DNA from: Nageia nagi
Lineage: Eukaryota; Pinophyta
NCBI GenBank assembly: GCA_050084985.1
Contig: JBITNC010000001.1
Coordinates: 73,222,001-73,286,000, forward strand
Length of the DNA stretch: 64,000 nt
Reading direction: 5' to 3'
Of this stretch, positions 33,861 to 46,140 are shown in pieces; position 1 is the stretch's first letter, and every line of letters starts with the position of its first letter. The position numbers were made by a program, and so were the translations under genes. The notes under the pieces are model-generated. The model worked only from the letters and a program-made list of their open reading frames with translations. It ran no database searches and was not told the DNA's origin.

Positions 33861-34695
33861 CACATTATAATTAAAAAGAACAATGGGGTTTATTAAGGTC
33901 AAAGATCCACTTAAAATAAACTTTTGATTGTATCACATTAAGATAAGATAAGTAAATGGACATGAATGTTTGGGAGGGTAGTATGCATAAATGTATTTTA
34001 CTTATTTAAATGCATTTCATAAGGACTTAAAGGAATAATTGAACATTAACGAGTTGGATGTCACTACCAACCGTTAATTCTTACTTCTTTGTACCCACCG
34101 ACATAACACACTTGAAGCCATAGAGCCAGTTACACTTGGAGGTGATGACCAAGGTGACTTTCCCATAGGTAGGAGTCAAAAAAGGAGACTCATCTAGAAC
34201 CAAGCCAAAAGCCATAGAGACTTGTAAACATTACTTAGAATTACCCAACCTACCTTGTTGAACACTTGACTAGTCAAAACAAATTAGGAAAATTAAAAGA
34301 CTAAAAATGAACAACTCATATCGTTCATTTATTTCAGATATTTAAAAATATGTGAAAAACTTAAAAAAGATAATCATATCGTTAAATGAAAACTTGCATG
34401 TAGGGTGTTTGTGCATTGAATTGTCTTTTCGAAAATATAAACATAAAAGATAAAAATAAAATTTCTTTTACGATGTTTGTTTATAAAAGCCTAAAAAAAG
34501 AAAAATATAAAAAATGTGTTCAAATACTCAATTGACATGTTTCATTTATGGAATGATATAATAGGTCATACAAAGGAATAGGTTTTAAAAGACGTTAAAA
34601 GTTGATTTTATTTAAGTTTTTTACTTTGAACCCCCTTTGTAACAAGTAGAAACATAGGCATGTGTCAGTCACTCTAGATCCATACAAATCTTGAA
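33861..34695 (+). other. element III leader, last part
   Basis: No gene recognised. It contains a moderately GC-rich piece at 34080-34200 and then AT-rich sequence leading to the gag region. Confidence 0.45.
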
Positions 34696-35231
34696 TTGTT
34701 GAGAACAATTAAAAGGCCTTTGAATTTTATCATTATGAGGTTCGTCTTGGTTGCACTTTTAAATTATGTTCCTTTTCCTATCAAAGTAAAACCAAAAATA
34801 CAGAGACTATGTTCACATATTGCCAAGTCAACCTTAGATACTTATTCTACTTCAAAGGTCATGAAGAGTGATTTTTATATCGACATTGAAAAGCTTTTAA
34901 TATACTTAGCAGAAATAGAATAATGTACCATACCTCTTCTTCAATCCTTAGAAAGCCTTGTTATATACCATGAAGAGTTAGAGTATAGTTCTTCCATTCC
35001 TTCGCCCTCGCCTTGGGATGAGTATGATATTAAAGAAGAGGAGCTTGACATGAATCTTGAGGATCTTTCAGAGCATTCTTCAGAATTGCAATTTCATTCT
35101 CCTCCCCTTCTAGAAGCTACAAGACCTTATATTGATTCCCATGAATCTCATGATATTCTTGAGTTCAAGGATGAAACTTGTTCCATCACATGTAGAAATT
35201 GGAGAGCCTCACATAAGAATTAAAAAATCCA
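34696..35231 (+). pseudogene. element III gag N-terminal extension
   Basis: Open frame 34696-34923 and its continuation past a TAA at 34921-34923 encode an acidic, Ser/Pro-rich segment (SSSIPSPSPWDEYDIKEEEL at about 34985-35045). The frame ends near 35220, where a shift of frame joins it to the main gag frame beginning at 35132. Low-complexity N-terminal extension of gag, function unknown. Confidence 0.45.
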
Positions 35232-37096
35232 TAGATTGTATTATTGAATCTCAAGAATTTCAATCACAAAGAAATGAAAAATATAAAAATAAAATTTCCA
35301 AATCTTACACACATGAGCTTAGGAATGAACATCCATGTGGGGAAACAACACATCATGATAATGATACAAAGTTTTATGAGGATGAATGTTGTTCGAACCC
35401 ACTAAAAATACCTTCAAAATATCAAACTAGCTTGATGAAAAATTGGGAATGCGATAAAGAAGATAGCCCTACAACAAATAAATTACTTAGGAATATTTTC
35501 TATGATGAAAAAGCTAAGAATATTTTACAAAGGGAATCCCACAAACAACAACAAGCATGTTCTTCTCATGATCAACATGACAAAACCTTCAATGAGTTTG
35601 TCAACAAAATGAGACAAGAAGAGATGAGGCAAAAGCATGATGTAAAAACTTATGCAAACCAAAAGAGTCAAGCTTGGATGCAATTATCATCACCGCTTAA
35701 TTACCAAGTATGAAGATATCAAGACTCTTACTCTAATCAACAAAGAGAATTGCCTCTCGAGAGTTTAGATTATCAACCTCAAAGCCCCTCTTCACAAGCT
35801 AGGATAAGTGACCCCACCTATCAAAAAACACTTCATAGGGCTAGGTCTTGTATGGAAGATTTTGATAGAATGACCTTATATTCAGTAAGAACCTCACAAA
35901 CAACTCCTCAATGTAAGATCTCAAACAAATTCTTCTATGATCCTTATTCCTATGAGAAACCCTCATCGCAAGAAAAACATAAAAAAGCTTTAGCTAAACA
36001 ATTCAAGGTAGGAGAGATACCCTCTTTTGCGGAGTTGGAGGCAAAGAGAAAACACATAGAGAGAGATTATGAAGAAACTATAAACTTTAGTAAAATATAT
36101 GAAGATGTTCAAAGTAAGTTAGAAGAGGAAGCCAAAGAAAAGAATATAGAACTCAAAGAAAAAGAAAAGCAAGAGCTTGACAAACAACGACAAATTTTTG
36201 ATAAGGTAAAACAAGAAGTTCGAGATAGTTGGTTACTTCATGAGAAGTCTCAACAAAATAAAGTACAACCATCTACAACTCTTAGAAATCCAATGCAAGG
36301 GCATCATTTACCTTCTAATCTTCCATCATTATCATCTTCATCATTGTTATCAAGATCTCCTTCTGATGATGAATCTTATAATTCAAACCTAAAGTCAGAA
36401 AGAAATACCAATCATAGAAGATACCAAAAACATCCTCAGGGTAGTTGGACAGATAATGAATTAGAGGATTTCATGAAGGATTTCATGAATAAAGAAATGA
36501 ACATATCAGGGTTCAAGAAGTTGACATATGATAATATTTGCAATGAACCCATCCATCCAAGTGTCCCTAAGAAGAAATTACCTTACAACTTTGAAATGCC
36601 TAAGATAATTCCTTTTACAGGAAATAAGGATCCTAAGGAACATTTAAGGTGGTTTAAGTTTTCAAATTACCTAATTTCTAATGATGAGGTCTTGATGATA
36701 TGTTTGTTCCCCATGACGCTTGCAGCCCAAGCCTTGGAATGGTATAATAATTTGCCACGACATAGTATTTATTCATTTCCTCAATTGGCAGACTTGTTCT
36801 TACAACATTTTAGGATTTATATCAAAGAGGAATCTTCTATTATGGATCTTGTAGAACTAAAACAATCTCAGAATGAACCAATTGTTGACTTTGTCTCACG
36901 ATGGAAGGGTATACTGTATGGCATGCCCTATACCTTACCTCAGGAGGAGTTAGTTAAATTATTTAGTCAAAATTATTTAAAGCCTATAGCTAGTATATTA
37001 CAAATCCAATGATATAATACTCTCGAAGAAGTCATTGCTCAAGCAGTTATAATTGAGAAGGTCAAGATTAAATATGGTGAAATAAAAATTATGAGA
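35132..37096 (+). pseudogene. element III gag
   Basis: Main frame with a TGA at 35711-35713 and another at 37010-37012. The N-terminal 300 residues are charged with long Lys/Glu helices (about 36000-36230, a likely coiled coil). The capsid-type gag domain follows: NFEMPKIIPFTGNKDPKEHL, LMICLFPMTLAAQALEWYNN, SFPQLADLFLQHFRIYIKEE, VDFVSRWKGILYGMP. This is the Gypsy gag order and pattern of plant Tat-like elements. The two stops lie where CGA or CAA-type codons are plausible. 420 codons are open from 35750. Confidence 0.85.
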
Positions 37097-38392
37097 AAAT
37101 AAAAATATAACAAAAATGAGTATTGTAATTATCACCATCAAAAAGGTCATAGTACGAAAAATTGTCTAGCATTCAGAAATAGAACTCAAAATTCAATCAA
37201 AGATAATAACTTGGAAGTTGAAGACCATACTTCTATTTCAGATCAAAATTTAAAAATTTATCAAGACTCACTTCCTTCATATCAAGTAAATACAATATCT
37301 ATTATACCTAATTACAGTCAAGTGACACCCACCTGGAATCCAAGTAATCAACCTATTATAGGAATAGTTGGAGTTAATATAGAAAAACAAATTGATATAT
37401 CATATAATCAAAAATCCAAAATGCAATTTCCTCCATTGATGCATCAGCCTATAATTTCTTTTTATGACCATGAGAGATAACCAAACAAGGGACTTCAAGG
37501 GTTAGATCCACCTCTCCATGTCATCGGTAAAGTAAATGGTTGAATTGTTAAGAGGATATTAATAGATGAAGGGTTAGATGTCAATATCATATCTACATTG
37601 GCATATCACAAATTGAATCTTCCCTTCTCTCATATTTCTTTACCATCATTACAAATAAAAGCATTTAATAATGCCTTATGTTCAACAATAGGGTCGATAG
37701 TGTTATCCATCACCATTGGATGTAAGACGATACAAACATCATTATATATCATTGAAGGGAACATTGAACAATATAATATTCTTTTAGGTATACCATGGAT
37801 TCAAGAAATGGAATGTGTCCCATCTACATTTCATGGTTGTCTAAAATACATTCATGAGGGAGTAATCCATTGTGTACAAAGAGATGAAAATCCATACTCA
37901 CATTATAATATTACAAAATCATCAAAAATGAAACCTCCTATGCAAAAGTCAAAGGGGAAATCATCATCCATCTCTACTAGGCAAGGGCATAATCATAAAG
38001 ATATGAGATGGAAATTAAAATCCAAAGATGATTACCTTGATGGAATGCAATCATCGAAACAACCTAAGAGAGTGGTAGATCATATAATGAAAGAAAACCT
38101 AAAGCCTAAGTCAATAAAATATGATAAGTATGGACATCATGTTTATCATCATCACTTGGGGCATAATACTAAACATTGCCACCAATTAAATCATGCCCTT
38201 CATGATTTGATGGATGATAGACGATTTGAAGTAGATATACCTTTATTGATAAATAATAATTTACATCATCTACAAAATACATATATACATTCCACACAAT
38301 TAAACAATGATGAATTATGTTATTTGAATAAGGATATTCAATCTCCTTCACATCGTTCACATTGGGGCAGTCGTCCCCCATCTTACTTTTGA
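37097..38392 (+). pseudogene. element III zinc-knuckle-like and protease region
   Basis: Same frame as gag. CNYHHQKGHSTKNC at about 37118-37160 has the C-x2-H-x4-H-x4-C spacing seen in plant Gypsy gag-protease proteins. At about 37550-37595 the protease active site reads ILIDEGLDVNII, with Glu after the catalytic Asp where Ser or Thr is usual. The following ILLGIPWIQEMECVPSTFHG (about 37770-37840) matches the region after the active site. A second knuckle-like segment, HHLGHNTKHCHQLNHALHDL, lies at about 38150-38205. Stops near 37099, 37478 and 37541. The frame ends at 38390-38392. Confidence 0.75.
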
Positions 38393-39699
38393 TCTCCTCA
38401 TGTTTTACATAGATCACATTGGGGCAGTTTCCCTCCATTATATTTAAAAAAAAAAAAAATCATCAAAACATGATTTAGAAATCACACAAACATCAAAATA
38501 TGATTAAAAACTAAAATGATCATATCTGATTTTGAAACAGGTTATAATATGTTTATTGCATTTCCATGTCTTCCCCTTTTTCCACCTCATATTCATCCCC
38601 CATTATGTTGGAATATTTGAGTATTAGATTATATTATAACAATTCATCAAGGCATATATACTATACATTATCCATGATCACTTCTATACCATTATACAAA
38701 TATGTTTAATACTTATTGTAAAAGAAATAGTTTATGAAATTAATATTCTTATTGACTTTACCAACCTTCATCATGAAATTTTTGAAACTTTGGATGATAA
38801 ACAAACATGACTATGATACACTTAAGGTTATTACGGACTCATACACATCTTCACATTTAAATAATCTTAAAACAATCAAGAATGAGGTGTTACAAGGGCA
38901 TGATTTCGAGTGAAAGTATTACATGTTCATCCTATTACTTGCTTCATCTCGAACCCAAGAATCATTTGATAGTTTTATAAAAAAATAAATAAAAAAAAAT
39001 TACTACATCATATCAATGATTCTTGGGTGATTACAATATCCTCTACCAGGGCTATGGATGCCTGACTGGCAGTAGAGCAAGGTTGTAGCGGGATCGAGGG
39101 GTTAATCCTCATCGGGGCTATGGACGCCTATCTGGTAATGGGGCATACCTTACGAGTGGTGCCATGTCCATATTGGTTAGTGACCTTCTTTCCTATGGAC
39201 CTCTATACGTTTCATATGGATGAACTAGCTTATATATTTTATGCTCTTGTGACATTTAGTTTGAGATTGTCTAGAGATGGAAATAAATATCATTGCACAC
39301 ACATGAGTCTATGATAATTTTGAGAACATCATGACTTTGTTTTATATCATCTAAAGAAGAAAAAATCTAATGGTGATTGGTTAATATGGTCAACTTGAAT
39401 ATTATGATCATTACATTTCTTCATCATCCCATGCCTCCATCCCATACTATTTATTATTACATAGTAATTAATATTACACTTATATTTATCAATGCCTTGA
39501 TGAGTTGATTAGTTTATCTCTCTAAATACCCAATACATCCTATGTCTATTCATTTATTATATTATTTTCATATTAACATCCACCATCCCTCCATACACAT
39601 TATACTATACCAACTTTCATATTTTATTATCCAACATCCATATATTTTCTAATCTATCTTTATCAATTATTAAATTGGAGGTGCTTCCATATTATTTGA

Positions 39700-40055
39700 G
39701 AAAAAGAGTGAGTAATTGCTCTCCCCATTAATATGGGAGTCAACATTGTTGTTGTTAAAACCTTTTGCTTCTATTCTTATCTACAAGTTTAAGCAAGAAA
39801 TTGCCCTTAGTAGATTGATAAAAGTCAACCCTAGAACATTGTTAAATTTTATAGCTTCCATTATTCTTTGGGATCGAGAATAAGAAATTATTCTCCCCAT
39901 TGAATTGTAAGTCAATGTTCTTTTCCTATCATATCCCATCCATTTCAACTCCCTAGAACATCGTTAGAAAGCTTCCATCATTCCTTGGGATCGAGAGTAA
40001 GAAATCGCTCTTCCCTTTGAATTGGAAATTGATGTTCTTCTTCCCTTTCCATTCA
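39700..40055 (+). repeat. diverged tandem repeat in element III
   Basis: Units of about 120 bp: GCTTCCAT.ATTCTTTGGGATCGAGA, then AAGAAAT and a CTCTTCCC or TCTCCCC block, at about 39857 and 39971. A weaker unit lies from about 39690. Confidence 0.7.
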
Positions 40056-41160
40056 TTATCATCTACCCATAAATTGAATGTGTGCTACATCTTGTTCCAT
40101 ATCCTTTGTACATGTTATCATAAAATAAAAAGTATTAGTAGCCAAGTTTGGTAAATGATACAATCTAATACTGCAATTTTTCAAATCATTATCCTTAAAT
40201 TTGAAGATATTTAATAATACCAAAATCAACATTTAAAAAATAAAAATACAATAATAATCCCATACGTCTTTGATGAGATAATTGTTATTTTCATATTCCT
40301 TATCATGAATCTTTGATGATATCAAATAGTTCCATCCTAAAGTATTTGAGGGGGCAATTACCATTATTTTATTCATCATAAGTACTTGATGAGGCAGAAT
40401 GCATTTGTCTTGTTTTCAAGTCTTGTTCAACAAAAAACCTCAATCATGGAAAAACATGTTTCTAATGATTTTTGCAAAACCTACCTTTCTAGAGTAAAAC
40501 ATAATAATCAAAATTCAAATCAGTGCACACAAAGGGGACTTCATGTCATATACCTGACTCGGCTCCATACATTCCCTTGGGATAAACACAAGACACCCAT
40601 GTAATGATATATGGAAACAAGCCTTTAGTACCTATTTGGTGTACAACCAATGTGTGTTCAAAATACTTCAATTGCAAAGCTCATGAAATCATACTTGGAT
40701 AATTGGGGTAAATACAACTTCCCATGACCTAAAATCAAACCTTATGTTCACCTATAAATGATTGAAACAATAAGGTTAGAATCATTCATACATTCATCTT
40801 ATTTGTTCACTAGCTAATATGTATTAGTTTTTGAACAGTCTATCATCATCATCACTGACATCATTAGTCAGTTCAAAAGGGGCCATAATTCTAAGATCAA
40901 CACCACAATCAAAGTAAGCCCACGATCACATAGTAAGACCATGGCTACATCTCTTTTAAAATATACCCAAAACATTGTTAATTACAAAATCAAAACTTAT
41001 ATGTCTACTCATGGTTAAGGTAATTAAAATTACTTATAACCTAAAATAAGATATTTATACTCAATATGATTCTAAAATACTTATGCAAAAGATCATCACG
41101 AAACCCATTCTGCTGGGTCAAAAGTAGAGAAAAATGAAAGATGACTTGTATATACAAAAC

Positions 41161-41440
41161 AAGCTTCCTATCACATACTCGCTTCGGCATGTGGAGACAA
41201 ACTAGAGTCTTGTCATGCAACTGCCATAAACAGCACACAGTATGGAGATAAACACAAGTGGAGTTTTGATATATAACATCACTATCTCAAAATTGTATAC
41301 ATCAAATAAGCTTACCATCACATACTCGCTTCGGTATGCAAAGACAAACTAGAGTCTTGTCATGCAACTACCATAAACAGCACACAGTATGGAGATTGAC
41401 ACAAGTGTAGTTTTGATGTATTACAATGTCATTTTCAAAA
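41161..41440 (+). repeat. 147 bp tandem duplication in element III
   Basis: AAGCTTCCTATCACATACTC at 41161 recurs from 41308 with few changes. Both copies run through GACAAACTAGAGTCTTGTCA and CAGCACACAGTATGGAGAT. A related but weaker phrase (AAACCCCGTTGTCGGGACAAAG) appears near 41714. Confidence 0.88.
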
Positions 41441-42092
41441 TGTATCAATTGCAAAAGTTAAAAAAAAAAAATCATATTCAGTCATGGCAAGGACTATCCT
41501 CATGACAACACCAGATGATGAAATATATATATATATATGTATAAATAAATAATAAGTTTTGATTCAGAGAAGCTATAATTATATCCTACTAAAAGATATT
41601 AAGCTTTATACAAAAAAAAAGATTTTGATGATATTTCTTAAAAAATCGTTAACATTTACAAATATCAAAGAAGATAAAATGTGATGTATCATTGTTACAG
41701 GATATCATCTTGAAACCCCGTTGTCGGGACAAAGGACAACACCATCAAAACTCATATACTAAAGAAAACTTATACAGTACATGTGCACTTAGACATGCAA
41801 AACAACATAATAGAAATGTCATGCAACTGTCACACAAGCTCAACACATCATCATACTGAAAATAGTCACTTCTAAAGTATATTCAAATTTGTTTTCAAAA
41901 CTACATCAAATGTTAAAGGAAAACACGTTTTATCATAATTTGATAAATCAAAATTTTGATTCATCTAAGAAATTAAGTCAAAACTTATATCATAAAAAGG
42001 CAACAACAAATAATCAAGCAACAAAGCTTCTCATTCTATATTTTTGAAATCATCAACCGCATTTTCAGTTAATAATTCAAAAAGGTGCAAAA

Positions 42093-42888
42093 TGTAGACA
42101 CCTAAAAATGTCCCTTTTTAAGTAGTAAACATTGAAATAATCATAACTCTTTGTGAAAATATAAAATAGGTTTAAAAAACCATATTATTGGATAGCTCTC
42201 ATCGAGTACATGCAAAAGGAGTGGTCACATGACCCCTTTTTGGTAAAAATTGGCTATTTGGCGATCATTTTAATATTGTTATAAAAATGGAAAACCAGTC
42301 GCCAGCGACCCAAAACAAATGTTGGCATTTTAGGATGATCGTCGACGTCTGCCTAGTAATCGCTGGCGACTTTGTAACAGCTAAACAGAAATCAAAATAG
42401 TAAAAGAAAGTTGTAACGTCTCATTCTTCCAAGATGATGTGGATAGAAGGGGTCAGTTACGACCTACGGTGGCTTTCACTCCCTTCACCCCCCAGCCTTG
42501 GAAAATCTCACCCCAAAATCTATAAATACAAGCCAAAATCTTGTGAGCTCATACCTTTTTATTGTTTTATGCTAGTTTCAATTTAATACATGTCATACAT
42601 AGATGCTTTGATGTTATTATCTTTTGCATGTGTGTAGGATTTACAGGTTGTCCATATCAAGGAGAGAAGCAAGCAAATCAAAAACAATGAAGATCTAATA
42701 CTCTCATTTTGGCAAATGGCATTTGTAAAAGTCCCTTCCAAGGGAAAATTGTATTTTGAGCTGAAAATCAATATCAATTTACAATTACAACATTTCTACC
42801 TATTTTACATAATTTGAAGTTCAGTGAAAATCTAAGAATAATTGTATTTCATGTTATTCTACATTCCAGCTCTATTTTCACTGTAACA
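42093..42888 (+). repeat. element III 3' LTR
   Basis: 796 bp. From about 42536 to the end it differs from the 5' LTR at a single base, while the first 440 bases differ at about 30. It lacks 46 bp between two GCCAAAA copies of the 5' LTR. Confidence 0.93.
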
Positions 42889-42893
42889 ACTAC
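42889..42893. repeat. target-site duplication ACTAC, right copy
   Basis: Matches 31720-31724 exactly. Confidence 0.9.
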
Positions 42894-43640
42894 TAATTAA
42901 TTATTTCATAAAAAGGTTTGGAAGATGCTATTGAAGAAAGTAGCTGAAGTGGATAAAAGGAAAGTGAATGGCTTGAATTTGCCACAAGAAAACAAGATGC
43001 AGTCCTAACTTGCGAAATTAGGATGCAATATTATGCATTGGGCAGGAAGTGGAAGGGGGAAGTTTATGGATATTCAATTCACAAGTACATTTAGTGCATG
43101 TGATTTTCAATGATATTTAATTTTTGAAAATGAATAGATAGATAGTTTTAAACATAGAACCAATTAATTATTTTTGTAGTTGAGATATTTCAATCAGTTT
43201 CTTAATGACAACGAATGACAATATTGCATCACATATGGTTAGCAAACCCTGAGGGATAGGTTGAATGTTGGTGTAAGTAATTATAATTATTTTAATTATT
43301 AAAGGCATATTACTTCCTTGTAGTTGATGCATATTTTTTGTAAGTTTGATTATACATGCACTAACATTTATTTTATTATTGTTTGTAGGTAGGTACATTG
43401 CAAGGTTGAGGTGCATCGTAGAAGGGTGATCTGCCATAGAGGGACATGAATTTTAATGATTTTTTTTGATGATTATGATGAGTTGATATATAGCAAGGTA
43501 TCACTTAGTGATCATAGTGGCTCAGGTAGTGAGTTAGGTGGTGCCTCAGGTGGTGGCTGAGGTAGTAAGCACTCAAGTAGTGGCTCTTTAGGTAGTGAGT
43601 TATATAGCAAGGAAGTTGATATTGAGGGCTAACACATTAT
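42894..43640 (+). pseudogene. gene-like fragments right of element III
   Basis: Continuation of the interrupted locus. A block at about 42915-43005 reads VWKMLLKKVAEVDKRKVNGL, with lysine-rich helix character like the blocks at 31505-31560. Further right, 43510-43640 encodes a Ser/Gly repeat (GSGSELGGASGGG-like) before a stop. No domain recognised. Reading both sides as one transposon gene is inference. Confidence 0.35.
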
Positions 43641-44254
43641 TATGTATTCATTATGTAGACACCATTATATCATTTTTGATATAATGTATAATTTGCATGT
43701 AATGATACAGATACATATATCATTTTGGCGTATTTTGATGTATATATGCATATCATTTTAGCCTATTTAGATATATTATATATATATATATCATTTTGGC
43801 ATATTTTGATGTGGATGTTATCATTGTTTTGACATTAATGTTATCATTTTGATGTATATATTATTTTTTTAGCATATTTTGGCATATTATTGGTGTATTA
43901 TTTTGGCATATTATTTTGAAAATTAAAAAAATATATTATATATTTATTTTTTTAATTTTTTTTAACAAATTTGGCATAGTATTGGAATAAAAAAGGACAA
44001 AAGATCAAGCATAAAAGGATGTAAAAAGCCAAAAAAAAGACACAAAAAAACACTAAAAGATGCAAATTTTGATCCAAATCATCATAAAAAATGGACACAA
44101 AAAATTGATGCAAAAACTAACAAAAAAGGGACATAAAAATTGATGCAACATGTGATATGTTATTTATGTCAGAATTTGCATCAAAATTTAGTGAAAAAAA
44201 TAACAAAGGTTTTGGATGCAAATTTCGATGAAAATCCTTCAATTTCTAGTAGTG
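43641..44254 (+). mobile_element. right terminus of a CACTA-like DNA transposon
   Basis: Ends TTTCTAGTAGTG at 44243-44254, the reverse complement of CACTACTAGAAA, the terminal motif of plant CACTA (En/Spm) elements. Subterminal repeats of GATGCAAATTT and its complement occur at about 44057, 44113, 44140, 44176 and 44215, as expected for transposase-binding sites. 43660-43920 is an AT-rich array with ATCATTTTGGCATATTTTGATG phrases. The left terminus was not found. Copia II is cut off exactly at 44255. Confidence 0.6.
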
Positions 44255-45440
44255 TATTTTACTTTCACAATAAATCCTTTAGGCTAACTCATGTAGATCT
44301 CAATATCTAATTTATTATTGAGAAAAACACTTTTCACATCAAGTTGGAATACCTTCTAACCTTGAGCTACTAAAAGGAAAAGGATCAATCTTATTGTAGC
44401 CATCTTTTCAGCATGAGCAAAGGTTTCCTCATAATCAATTCCATATTTCTTAGCAAAACCCTTAGCTATTGACCTTGCCTTATATTTCTCAATTGCACCA
44501 TCTGAGTTATATTTAAACTTGTAAACCCATTTCATGGCATCCATACAACAAGAGTGTTTAGAAGCTTCCTTAAATTTTAAAGGTTCATTATGAACTTCAA
44601 TTTTGGCAAGAAGAGACTTATTCAAGGTCATACTTCTAGTGATTCATTGAGATGGAGAATTTTGCTCTTGAGATGATTTATCTAAAGTGATATCTAACCA
44701 CTTAGATCTTTCTTGAGATGAATCTTCAAGTATTTACTTGAAGAGGGATCACTAGGATCTTCATTAAACTTGACATCGCTTGAAACAAACACTACTTTTG
44801 AAGGAGAGTAGATCCTATAGCCTTTATGTTGACTATCATAACCAACAAAGATGATTTTCTCTAATTTATCATATAAATTATTCCTTTTCTCAAAAACTAT
44901 GTATGAAAGATCTTGACAGCCAAATATCCTCAAATAAGAAATATTAGGTTTCTTTCTTGACCATGCCTCATAGAGAGTTTTACCTTCAACTTCCTTTGTG
45001 GGATACCTATTCAAGGTGTAGATAGCAGTACTCACAACTTTACCCCATAAAAACTTAGGAATATTTCCCAACATAGATTGAACCATTTCTATTATGATTC
45101 TATTCTTCCTTTTTGCAACATCATTTTGTTGTGGGGTATAAGGGATTGTGAATTGCCTTTTGATTTTATGTCTTGCACAAAATTCATTGAATGCATTGCT
45201 AATGTATTCATCCCCATTATTTGACCTTAACATATTGATACTTAGGTTGGTTTGATTTTCAACCAAGGCCTTAAACTCTTTTAACATATCAAATTTTTGA
45301 TTTTTATGCTCAAGTAGATAAATAAATATCATCCTACTAAAATCATCTATAAAGGTATGGACATAAGATGCTCCTCCAATAAAATTAGCTCGAAATGGAT
45401 CTATAAAATCTAAATGAATCAATTGAATAAATTGAGTCAT
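44255..45440 (-). pseudogene. Copia II integrase and start of reverse transcriptase, truncated
   Basis: Same family as Copia I. 44694-45440 holds the integrase core: IHLDFIDPF (first Asp), LRSNNGDEYI, where the second catalytic Asp is Asn, and NDVAKRKNRI, where the Glu is Lys. Two of three catalytic residues are thus gone. KKPNISYLRIFG and KIIFVGYDSQHKGYRIYS follow. 44356-44631 covers MTLNKSLLAKIE and the RT start KYKARSIAKGFAKKYGIDYE. RT breaks off at 44254 before the YVDD box, where the CACTA-like end abuts. Confidence 0.88.
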
Positions 45441-46140
45441 CCTTATTTCTTTATCCTTCTCAAATTATTTACTTTTCATTTTCCCTAAGATGCAACTTTC
45501 ATAAAGGCCAATGGTAGGTGATATTGAATGAAATCCTTCAACAAGATTTTGATTCTTCATGAGTTGAATGATTGTGTGGTTTATGTGGTCTAATATTTGG
45601 TGCCAAAGGTTACCCTTAGAATAAAAATTTGTATCTAGACATATTTTTGAAGGCACTTTATCAACTATGTAGATATCATTTTCAATAAAACCTTTTATGA
45701 AAGTGACCAATCCTTTTTTTATGCTCCAAGTGTTTGTGTTAAACTCAAATGAATATCATTTTCTTACTTCTTGAATGATTTATATAAGATTCATTCTCAA
45801 CTTAGGCACATAGAAAACATTTTAAATTACTTTACCATGTATAAAATGATACCATGGACTTCAAACACTGAATTGTCACCAATCATAACTGCATCCTTTT
45901 TATGTTTATGAAAATTTTAAAACTACTTTTTTTTCAAAACACATGTGATTAGTGAAACTTGTATCAACTATCCAATCATTTGAAGGTATATAATACTTGG
46001 AGTAAAGAATAAAAACATAATAAATTTTATTATTTTTCTTCCCTTTGAAGTTATTTAGTTTCTCTTTTCCTTTTTCATTTGACTCTTTCTTCTTCTTGAA
46101 GCAAGAGCTTTATTTGTGGCCATATATACCATGGAAGTTA
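45441..46140 (-). pseudogene. Copia II protease and pre-integrase region
   Basis: 45465-45710 gives LWHQILDHINHTIIQLMKNQ and LYESCILGKM, the zinc-binding region before integrase. The protease site at about 45965-45985 reads WIVDTSFTNHM, so the Gly of the D-[ST]-G motif is replaced. The knuckle at about 46110-46160 reads CNFHGIYGHK, with one Cys as His. Several frame breaks. Confidence 0.75.

Larger units (their letters stand above)
38393..42092 (+). other. element III 3' non-coding region without pol
   Basis: 3.7 kb with no RT, RNase H or integrase motif in any frame that I can see. It holds a repeated TCACATTGGGGCAGT phrase at about 38356 and 38413, a GC-richer duplicated phrase (GGGCTATGGA.GCCT) at about 39050-39130, and the direct repeats listed separately. 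The end before the 3' LTR (AAAAAGGTGCAAAA, 42079-42092) is purine-rich and may serve as polypurine tract. Confidence 0.7.
31725..42888 (+). mobile_element. element III: non-autonomous Gypsy-type LTR element coding gag and protease only
   Basis: Bounded by LTRs of 840 and 796 bp (TGTAGACACC to CTGTAACA) and by the perfect 5 bp duplication ACTAC. The internal 9.5 kb has one long + strand gag-protease frame (35132-38392) and no trace of RT, RNase H or integrase in the remaining sequence. Leader and 3' region are long and full of short duplications. This fits a LARD-like element that would need another element's polymerase. LTR differences are unevenly distributed (see findings). Confidence 0.92.
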
